From Pyrodictium sp. (lineage in GTDB: Archaea; Thermoproteota; Thermoprotei_A; Sulfolobales; Pyrodictiaceae): a stretch of 18,250 bases of DNA. Position 1 is the first letter of the stretch. The number at the start of each line of letters is the position of its first letter. Location of the stretch: contig DQUB01000100.1 of assembly GCA_015662475.1 (NCBI GenBank), positions 1-18,250 on the forward strand, in the 5' to 3' direction. This document shows, piece after piece, positions 1 through 7,371 of this stretch. The notes beneath the pieces were generated by a model. That model was not told where the DNA came from and made no database searches. It saw only the letters and a list, made by a program, of their open reading frames with translations. The translations under genes were made by a program, and so were the position numbers.

Positions 1-270
1 ACCTCACCCATATATTTTGGAGATTATAGTAATCGTACTCAACCTTTGGACCGTTAATACGTGCAAGATCATAGTAGTCGAATCCAGTGTATGTTGAAGA
101 CACTATTATTGTTGAATTTTTAAAACCTTTACGTATAACTATGGTGTATTCCTTTTCAACTCCCTAAACACGAGCTTTTATTCTAGCACCTTTCAACCGA
201 TATTGTACTGTAAAGCCTAGGCTCCAAATATTGGTTTGGTAAAGTATTCGTCAACGAGCCTATATAGCTC
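1..270 (-). pseudogene. Decayed gene remnant, runs off left edge
   Basis: On the minus strand about 53 codons are open from roughly position 160 to the left edge, with protein-like composition (it includes IVSSTYTGFDYYDLARINGP). There is no usable start codon at the upstream end. Going upstream the same frame meets a TAG, then continues as LKGARIKARV. A frame change near 196-200 joins a second frame reading ELYRLVDEYFTKPIFGA, which is also interrupted by TAG. The pieces read as one protein broken by two stops and a frameshift, with no visible 5' end. It lies just downstream of the endopeptidase gene on the same strand. I do not recognise the family. Alternatives are a sequencing error, or a short real gene using a rare start; the 3' end is outside the window. 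Confidence 0.45.
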
Positions 271-285
271 AAAAGTTTTTTAAAA
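271..285 (-). terminator. T-rich termination region after endopeptidase gene
   Basis: Directly after the TGA stop of the minus-strand endopeptidase gene, the transcript strand has two runs of four T separated by an A run. Archaeal termination commonly uses such T-rich tracts without a hairpin. This is inferred from composition alone. Confidence 0.3.
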
Positions 286-837
286 TCAAACTATGCACAC
301 CTGCTCAAACACCTTCTCTATACAGGGTAATGGGGGCACTTTACAGCTAAATTTTGAGGCTAGCTCGTAGAAAGCCTCATAATATCTTGGCAGTGAATCT
401 CTAAGAGTTGCGCTTATAACGTGCTGTTGCGGATGTAAATTGGCAGGGACAATGCCTAAGAGGTATGCTTTACCACTAAAATATCCCAGTTTATAAGCTA
501 GTATGATTAGGTGGTGTGGGCCAAAGTAGTGCGCTGTAACAGTCTTAAACTCATCTACAAGTTCGCTATCTCGAATACCACTTGGATTAATTTCTTCAAC
601 TAGAATTGTTCCGGGAGGTGCATCCTCCAATACAACATCCAATATTATTATGACGTCGTAACCTTTAACATAGTCTATAGCATAAACATGCATAGTTTCA
701 ACGATAATAACATCGCAGCATTCAATGCCACATCTTTTAAGTGCTTCGGCAAAACATGATCCAAAACCGTCATCACCTCTAAGCCTATTACCAACACCAA
801 AAACAAGCGTTCTAACATTATTACATTTCAAAGTCAT
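286..837 (-). CDS. [NiFe] hydrogenase maturation endopeptidase (HyaD/HybD/HycI family)
   Basis: A 183-aa cytoplasmic nickel-dependent endopeptidase that removes the C-terminal tail of the hydrogenase large subunit once the Ni-Fe centre is in place. The N-terminus carries the family signature GVGNRLRGDDGFG (residues 14-26). By alignment with E. coli HybD (Glu16, Asp62, His93), the likely nickel ligands are D23, D67 (in IILDVV) and H103 (in TAHYFG). Length is slightly above the usual 150-175 aa; the extra part is a C-terminal stretch with C165, C172 and C181. The ATG start gives the expected beginning a few residues before the first beta strand. It is divergent from hynS, and its predicted substrate HynL carries a matching tail in this window. 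Family assignment is firm; matching to this particular HynL is inference from context. Confidence 0.93.
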   Translation of the reverse strand: MTLKCNNVRTLVFGVGNRLRGDDGFGSCFAEALKRCGIECCDVIIVETMHVYAIDYVKGYDVIIILDVVLEDAPPGTILVEEINPSGIRDSELVDEFKTVTAHYFGPHHLIILAYKLGYFSGKAYLLGIVPANLHPQQHVISATLRDSLPRYYEAFYELASKFSCKVPPLPCIEKVFEQVCIV

Positions 838-920
838 ATAACCACCCTAGACTCTACATGAGCCGAAAACGAGTTCTGATGCATAGTGTGTTTAAACAAG
901 CCTTGTCAATCCACAAGTTG

Positions 921-1250
921 CTACTCATTTCTCAACCTCTTCTCCTGCAACATGTCGATTATGCGGAAAAGACAATCAACAGTAACATGGTCACCACACA
1001 TTCTGTGTAAAGTCTCGTTGTCAAGACCCAATGAGTACACCTCTTTCAAAATACTATTATCTGGCTGTGGAAAGCTATAGATTATGCGCATTAGCGTATT
1101 CCCATGGGCGCTTCTCAAGATATCGAGCAAGGTATTTTTAATACTCTCTTCAACAAACTTTTTCGCACCAACTATAGCGCCTGCAAATTTGCCTAAATCG
1201 CACAACAACTTTTCTATGTCCAAAAGAGCCTCCCAACATCTACCTGCCAC
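921..1250 (-). CDS. Hypothetical 109-aa helical protein next to hydrogenase genes
   Basis: I do not recognise this protein. It looks almost entirely alpha-helical, with amphipathic stretches at residues 7-45, 65-80 and 88-105, no signal peptide and no membrane segment. It has four cysteines (residues 5, 17, 84 and 92), not arranged as HypA-like CxxC pairs. It ends 83 bp before the maturation endopeptidase on the same strand and faces hynS across the divergent spacer, so a role in hydrogenase assembly or regulation is plausible but unproven. The GTG start is preceded by GAGG four bases upstream. An in-frame TTG at codon 10 is preceded by GGGAGG five bases upstream and is an equally good start. 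It is much shorter than the TorD/NarJ-type Tat chaperones and shows none of their motifs. Confidence 0.6.
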   Translation of the reverse strand: MAGRCWEALLDIEKLLCDLGKFAGAIVGAKKFVEESIKNTLLDILRSAHGNTLMRIIYSFPQPDNSILKEVYSLGLDNETLHRMCGDHVTVDCLFRIIDMLQEKRLRNE

Positions 1251-1359
1251 CAGTCCTCATATTAGTGTTCTAATGTAATAGCGCTTGTAAGCGATGTCAA
1301 GCTAGCCTGTAACTTGCACATGGTCTATAGTTATCAATATCACTGATAGATTAAAATAA

Positions 1360-1391
1360 TGTGTACCTAGTGTAGTATCTGTGTGTACCTA
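1360..1391 (+). repeat. Pair of 10-bp direct repeats in divergent hydrogenase spacer
   Basis: TGTGTACCTA occurs at 1360-1369 and again at 1382-1391, a centre-to-centre distance of 22 bp or about two helical turns. TAGTGTA also recurs at 1369-1375 and 1401-1407. Tandem sites on one helix face are typical of a dimeric or cooperative regulator. The pair lies between the small helical gene and hynS, so an operator is a reasonable inference, not a demonstrated one. Confidence 0.4.
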
Positions 1392-1467
1392 ATTCTGTTC
1401 TAGTGTATAGTTCTTGCTAGATTGTTTTACTTAATGTGTGATGGTATGCTTTAACGGTGTTTGTGTT

Positions 1468-1504
1468 TTCTATACGATAGCGAACGACTAGGTTTTTTAT
1501 TATA
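1468..1504 (+). promoter_or_regulatory. Candidate TATA boxes of the hydrogenase operon
   Basis: Two A/T-rich elements precede hynS: TTCTATACG at about 1468-1476 and TTTTTTATTATA at 1493-1504. Using the usual 26-27 bp from TATA centre to start site, the first predicts a leader of about 30 nt that includes the AAAGGTG ribosome site at 1518-1524. The second predicts an almost leaderless transcript. I cannot choose between them. Confidence 0.35.
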
Positions 1505-1532
1505 GATATAGCTTGTTAAAGGTGCAAGGGTA

Positions 1533-2930
1533 GTGGCTTTGCTAGACACTTTAAAGGGCTTGAAAATGTCAAGAAGAGATTTTGTGAAACTTGGAATTTC
1601 GTCAGCCATTCTGCTAGCCACATTGGATTGGAAGCATATTGTAAGGGCATTTGCGAGATCGGCTACACCTTTCGAAATACCGATTATATGGTTTGAGTCA
1701 CAAGATTGTGCTGGTGAAACATCATCAATAGTGCAAGCTGTGGACCCCGATCTTGTTGATATGCTTGCTGGTTTCACGTCTATAATCGGTCCTGGTACTG
1801 TAAAACTATTGTTCCACGAGGCTATTATGCTCGAGTTTGGCGAGTATTCGCTCGAGATTTTGAGAGCAGCTGCTGAAGGTAAAAAGCTGGATCTTCTTGA
1901 ACTAGCAAGAGAATCGCCTTTTGGCAAGTATTACAGTGAGCTAGTAGAAGCTGGTGTGATACCTAAGGAGCATACAGTAATCGATTTTAGTAAAGGTTTT
2001 GTCTTGGTGCTTGAAGGTTCATTCCCTATATGTAGCACAAAACCTGGTCCTGAAACAACGTGTATGAATAGAGATGAGGCTCTGTACTGCTATATAGGTG
2101 AAGAACATGGTAAACCTATAACATGCACTGAGTGGGTTAGAAGATTGCTTCCCAACGCTTTAGCTGTTGTTGCAGTTGGTACGTGTGCAGCTTATGGTGG
2201 TATACGTTCGAACAAAGTTTTAGAAGTACCACCAGGTTTTAAGGGTGTGTTGAACAGTGCTACTAATGCAGTAGGGTTCTTTCCAGATCCAATTCGTGGC
2301 CAACCAGGTTTAGTCGATCTACTCGACACAGCTGAACCTTTTAGAAAATTCGTCCATAGCTATGGTAAATGTGATGTAGGTAGAGAGTGTAAACCTGCAC
2401 TTGCAGTACCAGGTTGCCCTGCAAATGGCGAAGCTATTCTAAGAACGCTTATAGCTATGGTATTGGCGGTCAAAGGTCTTCTTCCCATGCCAGAGCTAGA
2501 CCAGTACTGGAGACCCAAGTTTATATTCGGTGCAACTGTGCACGAGCAGTGTCCGAGAGCTGCAAGCTATGCCGCTGGAGATTTCAGGAGGAGTCCAGGT
2601 GATCCCGATTATAGATGTCTGTTCAGTGTAGGTTGTAAAGGGCCTATAGCCAATTGTCCATGGAATAAGCTTGGATGGGTTAATGGTGTTGGAGGACCGG
2701 TACGCACTGGTGGTGTATGTGTGGGATGTACTATGCCAGGTTTCAGCGACTCTTTTGAACCATTCTGGAAACCTCTACCTGCTCCAGAACCACCAGGAGT
2801 AACAGCTACTAGTGCAATAAGTGTTGCAGCTGCTGTAGGTGGTGCAGTTGTTGCTTATGGTCTTTCAAAATTGCATGAAAAGCATGTGAAAGAGGTTGAA
2901 AAGGAGGTGAAAGAGTCGGAGTCGAAGTAG
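1533..2930 (+). CDS. hynS: [NiFe] hydrogenase small subunit, Tat-exported and membrane-anchored
   Basis: The electron-transfer subunit of an outward-facing uptake hydrogenase (465 aa). Residues 13-19 (SRRDFVK) form a twin-arginine signal followed by a hydrophobic stretch. Distal [4Fe-4S] ligands are H337, C340, C362 and C368. Medial ligands are C375, C396 and C399, consistent with a [3Fe-4S] cluster. Proximal ligands seen are C59, C218 (GTCAAYGG) and C295 (PGCP). The fourth expected cysteine, three residues after C59, is E62 in CAGET. Residues about 425-444 form a membrane helix followed by a charged tail. C167, C177 and C198 are additional to the usual pattern. The GTG start has AAAGGTG eight bases upstream; ATG at codon 12 would also leave an intact Tat motif. 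It resembles the crenarchaeal uptake hydrogenases (group 1g type). Confidence 0.95.
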   Translation: MALLDTLKGLKMSRRDFVKLGISSAILLATLDWKHIVRAFARSATPFEIPIIWFESQDCAGETSSIVQAVDPDLVDMLAGFTSIIGPGTVKLLFHEAIMLEFGEYSLEILRAAAEGKKLDLLELARESPFGKYYSELVEAGVIPKEHTVIDFSKGFVLVLEGSFPICSTKPGPETTCMNRDEALYCYIGEEHGKPITCTEWVRRLLPNALAVVAVGTCAAYGGIRSNKVLEVPPGFKGVLNSATNAVGFFPDPIRGQPGLVDLLDTAEPFRKFVHSYGKCDVGRECKPALAVPGCPANGEAILRTLIAMVLAVKGLLPMPELDQYWRPKFIFGATVHEQCPRAASYAAGDFRRSPGDPDYRCLFSVGCKGPIANCPWNKLGWVNGVGGPVRTGGVCVGCTMPGFSDSFEPFWKPLPAPEPPGVTATSAISVAAAVGGAVVAYGLSKLHEKHVKEVEKEVKESESK

Positions 2931-2952
2931 TTTTTGATTTTCTAAAGCGTGT

Positions 2953-2959
2953 AGGAGGT
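2953..2959 (+). promoter_or_regulatory. Ribosome binding site fixing the hynL start
   Basis: AGGAGGT at 2953-2959 lies seven bases before GTG 2967. The upstream in-frame GTG at 2958 overlaps this site and so is an unlikely start. Confidence 0.6.
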
Positions 2960-2966
2960 GGTTTGT

Positions 2967-4970
2967 GTGCCGAAAAAGGAGCTGTTCCTAGATCCGGTAA
3001 CAAGAATTGAAGGGCATTTAGGTGTTAGAGCAATAGTAGATGAAGATACAGGTGTTGTGGATCCAGATAGTGTTAGAGTGTTTACGACTATGTACAGTGG
3101 CTTTGAAGTATTTCTTAGAGGTAGACCTCCAGAGGATGCAATTCACATAGCTTCGCGTATTTGTGGTGTTTGTGGCGCATCGCATGCTAGTGCAGCTACA
3201 ATAGCCAATGACATGGCTTATGGTGTTTCTCCAACACCGCTAGGTGTAGCACTCAGAAACATGGCATATGCTATGACAGATCATATTTACGATCATTCAC
3301 TGATATTAAATATGTTGGAAGGCCCTGATTACAGCGAAGTAGTTGTTAGTAAGATGACTCCAAGTGTATGGGAAGAAGCGAAAAGGTATGACGATCTAAC
3401 ATATGTCGACATTCACGGTTATAAGACTGTTGCAGACATTATGAAGGACTTAAACCCGATAACTGGGAAGATATGGAAGTTGGCTGTCAAGTATCAAAGG
3501 ATTGCTCGTGAAGCTGGCGTGCTAATATATGGTAGACATCCGCATCCTTCAACTCTAATACCTGGAGGTATTAGTACAGATCTTACCAATGCAGACTACC
3601 TCTTCACAGCATATCTGAGCAGGCTTGTGCATTTGACTGCATGGGTTAAATTTGTTGTGGCAATATGGCATGATCTTTGGAAGTTCTTTGTATATGCGGT
3701 AGGCCTCCCAGATGGTAGAGAGTACGAGTTTAAGAGACCTTCTTGGAAAAATGTGCCCAAAGATTCTTACATTTACAATGGTCTGACCTACTATAAGCCA
3801 ATACTGGTTAGTGCTGGTCTATTTGATGAACCTGAAGGCTCTTACACAGAATGTGGAGCGTATAGATCAGCAGAAGACTTCTATGCTTGTATGGATAAGG
3901 CAGCTCGTGAACGCCTAATACCACTAGCAATGATCTATAAAGGCGAGGTTGTATCGCAAAACTACAGTGATATCAATGTTAGCGAAATAGAACATCCACT
4001 GCACACTTTCTTCGAAGATTGGAAGGGTAAGCAACCTCTACTAGCAGATAGAGATCCGAAAGGTACACCTATACACTATGGCAAATTCGATGTAGAGTAT
4101 CATCCGTGGAATATGATGGTCATACCAGCACCTCAGAAACTTAGTTGGGATGGTAAATACACATGGATAACGCATATAAGGAAGATATGGCCTAAAGTGT
4201 TTGAAATTTCGCCTTACGAGGTAGGACCATATGCTAGAATATATGCGCTAGCGTACATAGGCAAGAAGCTCGAGAACATAGCTGGTGCAGGGTTTGAAGC
4301 AGGAGATGGAAGAATCAAATTGTGGTTGCCAAGAAGTGCATCAACTATAGTAGCGAGAGATTTGCCTGCAGGTGCTTGGTCTGAAGTTGAAATGGTGTTT
4401 GAAATACCACCGTTTAGTTCAACCATAAATAGAGTTTATGCAAGAGCTATAAGTCTAGCTATAGTGGTTGTTGGTGCATGGTACAACCTGATCAAAGCAA
4501 TGTTGCTCTATAAGAAGGCAAGGGAAGGTGGGCAAGCTATACAAACTTCAAGAGACTGGCGTGGTAGAGGTGCAGGCAAACGTACACTAGGTTGTGGATT
4601 CTTAGAAGCGCCACGTGGAATGGTTGCACACTGGCTAGTTCAAGAAAACCAGAAGCTGATCAACTACCAAGTACATTCACCAACAACGTCAAACGCATCT
4701 CCAAGAGGAGACAAGATCTGTACAGCAGGCTATGATGTTAGCAAACCGGGTAAGGAAGGCGAGTGTGTATCGCCTTACGAGATGTCGGTGATAAAGACTG
4801 TAATTACGGAAGAAACGAAGCCTGAGATGTGGACAGGGCTTGATATAGCGAGAGTAGTAAGATCGTTTGACCCGTGCATGGCATGTGCAGCACATGTACA
4901 GATAGGGTATAGTAGGGTGGTGAAGAAGATACGCATGCTTTTAGCACCAGTAGGATTTACAATCCATTAA
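2967..4970 (+). CDS. hynL: [NiFe] hydrogenase large (catalytic) subunit
   Basis: Carries the Ni-Fe(CN)2CO site that splits H2 (667 aa from GTG 2967). It has the N-terminal RIEGHLGVR segment, the L1 motif RICGVCGASH (C66, C69) and the C-terminal L2 motif DPCMACAAH (C637, C640), which supply the four cysteines holding nickel. The segment GRHPHPSTLIPGG is also typical of the family. After H643 come 24 more residues, the extension expected to be removed by the maturation endopeptidase. It has no signal peptide of its own, so it should be exported together with HynS through the Tat system. At 667 aa it is somewhat longer than the usual 550-600. It follows hynS after 36 bp, so the two are very probably co-transcribed. 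Confidence 0.96.
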   Translation: MPKKELFLDPVTRIEGHLGVRAIVDEDTGVVDPDSVRVFTTMYSGFEVFLRGRPPEDAIHIASRICGVCGASHASAATIANDMAYGVSPTPLGVALRNMAYAMTDHIYDHSLILNMLEGPDYSEVVVSKMTPSVWEEAKRYDDLTYVDIHGYKTVADIMKDLNPITGKIWKLAVKYQRIAREAGVLIYGRHPHPSTLIPGGISTDLTNADYLFTAYLSRLVHLTAWVKFVVAIWHDLWKFFVYAVGLPDGREYEFKRPSWKNVPKDSYIYNGLTYYKPILVSAGLFDEPEGSYTECGAYRSAEDFYACMDKAARERLIPLAMIYKGEVVSQNYSDINVSEIEHPLHTFFEDWKGKQPLLADRDPKGTPIHYGKFDVEYHPWNMMVIPAPQKLSWDGKYTWITHIRKIWPKVFEISPYEVGPYARIYALAYIGKKLENIAGAGFEAGDGRIKLWLPRSASTIVARDLPAGAWSEVEMVFEIPPFSSTINRVYARAISLAIVVVGAWYNLIKAMLLYKKAREGGQAIQTSRDWRGRGAGKRTLGCGFLEAPRGMVAHWLVQENQKLINYQVHSPTTSNASPRGDKICTAGYDVSKPGKEGECVSPYEMSVIKTVITEETKPEMWTGLDIARVVRSFDPCMACAAHVQIGYSRVVKKIRMLLAPVGFTIH

Positions 4971-5036
4971 AGTTTTTACAGTGTAAAACATTCCTTTGAA
5001 TGGAATGATAAAGAATGTAGAGGAGGGGTTGATGGC

Positions 5037-5867
5037 ATGAATGTGTTGGGAAGCGCATTGGGTGACATTTACAGTTTTGCAATCTACTGCTATTTCCCAG
5101 TAGCACTAGCAGTATTTGTGTTTGGTTGTGTTTATCGTATTTTAAGAATGGTGTTCTTTTGGCATCGTCCAATGAAAGCTGAGCCGCGTAGAAGAGGTGC
5201 TGGCGCCGTTTTCATAGGTCTTATAAGGACGTTCCTTGACCCAATACTCTTCAGCCTTCGCTATAGAAAATGGGGCTTTGTTTTTGGCCTACTTTTCCTA
5301 CACTTGTTGGGTGTAATACCACTTATATTCCTGCTAGCACATCATGTAGCATTCTTCGCCTATTTGATGCCATTCTACTCGATAGTATGGCCATTTGCAA
5401 TACCTCTGTCGGCTACAAGTAGTGTATTGACAGTTACAGCGCCTATAGAGCCATATAGTCAAATGAGTTTCACCTTTGTAAACACTGTGTGGGGTCCATT
5501 AACAATAATACTTAATGGTGATGTGCTAACAGTATTAGCATTGGTTGGAACATCGTTCAAGATTGGTACAAAGATCTATGAGAGGTTTGTTAAGGGGTTA
5601 AGAAATGCCAGGATAACCGATATACTAGTTTACGCCATACTTTTAGAAGTTTTGATCACCGGCTATCTAGCTGCAAGACATCATCCACCAACTCCTGTAG
5701 GCACTGATATTATTGTGTATAGAATGTTGATGGGGCTTCACGTACTAGGTGCATCAACATTACTTGCGATATTGCCCTTCACAAAGTATTGGCATATAAT
5801 ATTTGGTTATTGGTATGGCAAATTCCACGAATGGTACGATCTAAGAGTTAGGAGAGGCGCAGTTTAG
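5037..5867 (+). CDS. Isp1-type membrane cytochrome b subunit (NarI-like) of hydrogenase
   Basis: A 276-aa integral membrane protein that probably takes electrons from HynS through b-type hemes. Hydrophobic segments fall at about residues 14-37, 80-103, 105-130, 150-175, 196-212 and 228-250. Candidate heme ligands are H89, H102 or H103, H235 and H253. The H235-H253 spacing of 18 equals that of the NarI pair His187/His205. A charged loop at 43-55 (HRPMKAEPRRRG) is probably cytoplasmic. The ATG start has AGGAGG at 5021-5026, ten bases upstream. It lies between hynL and isp2. In Acidianus a homologous Isp1 is encoded with the hydrogenase but between hynS and hynL, so gene order differs here. Function is inferred from family and context; heme ligation needs an alignment. 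Confidence 0.82.
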   Translation: MNVLGSALGDIYSFAIYCYFPVALAVFVFGCVYRILRMVFFWHRPMKAEPRRRGAGAVFIGLIRTFLDPILFSLRYRKWGFVFGLLFLHLLGVIPLIFLLAHHVAFFAYLMPFYSIVWPFAIPLSATSSVLTVTAPIEPYSQMSFTFVNTVWGPLTIILNGDVLTVLALVGTSFKIGTKIYERFVKGLRNARITDILVYAILLEVLITGYLAARHHPPTPVGTDIIVYRMLMGLHVLGASTLLAILPFTKYWHIIFGYWYGKFHEWYDLRVRRGAV

Positions 5868-5896
5868 AGTGAAGGGGTTTATGGAGGTGGAATTGT

Positions 5897-7300
5897 ATGT
5901 CTCATACACAACTCCTTCAAACAATATTGGAAGAAGTGAAGAAAGTAGTTAGATGGGAAGGTTTTGATGGAAAACGTGTTGATGAAGCGGTAAAGCGTGT
6001 GCTAGCTGGTATAGATGTAGTCAAACTGCACTACTTGGAGAACTGTGTAGGTTGTGGTGCTTGTGCTCCGTCTTGCCCATACTTTTACGTTGATGAAAAG
6101 TATTCGCCAGTCAATAAAGCTGAAGAGGCTAGGAGGATTTACAGGAAAAAGTTGACTATTGCTGGTATGATACTTGGCCCACTGGTAGAAGCTCGTCTTC
6201 CGAAAAACGAGGAGGATCTCGATAGAGTAGTAGAATTTGTCTATCGTTGTACAAATTGTGGTGCATGTTATACAGCATGTCCATTTGGCATTGATAGTGG
6301 TGCTCTGATGGTGTTGATGAAAAGTTTTTCAACTGTGGTGGGTAGAGTGCCAACGATAATGGCTTTTCTTGAGGCTGTTGAGAGACTAGAAGCCTACAAG
6401 GAGATACCTGCTCTTGTAAATGCGTGGAAGAACGTAGTAGATCAGATAAACAGAGAGCTAGGTAGAGTGGTGGAGCTTGACCGGAAAGGTTCTAAAGTGT
6501 TGTATCTTCCAACCCTAATAGATGTGATATCGTATCCTAAAGCTGTGGTTGCTACAGCAAAACTGCTTGATAAACTAGGACTTGATTGGACGATGCCAAG
6601 TGAGCCAATTGGTATAAGACCGCCAATAGCAGTTGTTATAGGTCTTAGCGATAGAGCGAAAATAGTGCTAAAACGTGTCTACGACTACATAGAGAGTATT
6701 GGTCCAGAAATTGTGGTCTTGATAGATGGAGGCTTTGTATATCCACTGCTACGGTTTGAACTTCCAATCCGCTTAAACGTTAAACCTCGATTCCGTGTTA
6801 TGCACATTGTAGAACTCCTTGTCGAATCGATAGAGAAAGGTAGATTGAAATTAAAGTATGTTGAAGATAAGGTTACATGGCACCCACCGTGTCAGATGAC
6901 GAGACGCGGAGGTCTAACAATTGAACCTGAATACGTATTAAAGGTTGTCAGTAGAGGCTTTAGAAGATTGCCACATCATGGTCTTGAATCGTATTGTTGT
7001 GGTGGCGGTGGTGGCATAGGGTGTATAACGTTTGAGTTTATTGAGGCGATAGCGAAAATGTTTGGTGTAGATGCCAAACAGTTGATTAGTAGTGATAAGG
7101 AGCGTAGATTTATCGAAGAGACTGAAAAAGCGTATAAAATAGCTTTGAAGAGGAAAATCGATGATATAAAGAAGTCTGGTGCAGAAATAGTAGTAACAGC
7201 TTGTCCAACCTGTATGCGTACAATAGCGTTAGGTGCTAAACTCTATGGAGTTAATGTTAAAGTGTTGCACATAATGGAGTACTTATACGACAAGATTTAA
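5897..7300 (+). CDS. Isp2-type HdrD-like iron-sulfur subunit
   Basis: A 467-aa soluble iron-sulfur protein of the HdrD/DsrK/GlpC type, expected on the cytoplasmic face next to Isp1. Two ferredoxin-like [4Fe-4S] motifs are clear: C50, C53, C56, C60 and C118, C121, C124, C128. A complete CCG cysteine set follows: C332, C367-C368, then C436 and C439. HdrD-like proteins usually have two such domains. The region where the first should be (about 200-300) keeps its alternating strand/helix pattern but has no cysteine at all. The ATG start has GGAGGTG seven bases upstream, and the gap from isp1 is 29 bp. It probably hands H2-derived electrons to the quinone pool or a soluble acceptor; which of these cannot be read from the sequence. 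Confidence 0.85.
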   Translation: MSHTQLLQTILEEVKKVVRWEGFDGKRVDEAVKRVLAGIDVVKLHYLENCVGCGACAPSCPYFYVDEKYSPVNKAEEARRIYRKKLTIAGMILGPLVEARLPKNEEDLDRVVEFVYRCTNCGACYTACPFGIDSGALMVLMKSFSTVVGRVPTIMAFLEAVERLEAYKEIPALVNAWKNVVDQINRELGRVVELDRKGSKVLYLPTLIDVISYPKAVVATAKLLDKLGLDWTMPSEPIGIRPPIAVVIGLSDRAKIVLKRVYDYIESIGPEIVVLIDGGFVYPLLRFELPIRLNVKPRFRVMHIVELLVESIEKGRLKLKYVEDKVTWHPPCQMTRRGGLTIEPEYVLKVVSRGFRRLPHHGLESYCCGGGGGIGCITFEFIEAIAKMFGVDAKQLISSDKERRFIEETEKAYKIALKRKIDDIKKSGAEIVVTACPTCMRTIALGAKLYGVNVKVLHIMEYLYDKI

Positions 7301-7333
7301 AGGCTTGTTTTGGTCTTCGCACGCTCTCTCCCA

Positions 7334-7342
7334 CTTTTAAAT
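7334..7342 (+). promoter_or_regulatory. TATA box before the DUF2070 gene
   Basis: CTTTTAAAT is centred about 34 bp before the ATG at 7372, predicting transcription start near 7365 and a leader of only a few bases. This fits the lack of a Shine-Dalgarno sequence and suggests that the gene is transcribed separately from the hydrogenase operon. Confidence 0.4.
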
Positions 7343-7371
7343 CTAGTGTTGGTGGTTTCATAGCGCAATAT

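Noticed and set aside
1451..1927. 158-aa minus-strand open frame opposite the hynS 5' end
   Set aside because: Ser/Thr/Ile-rich mirror of hynS with no motif; hynS on the other strand is certain.
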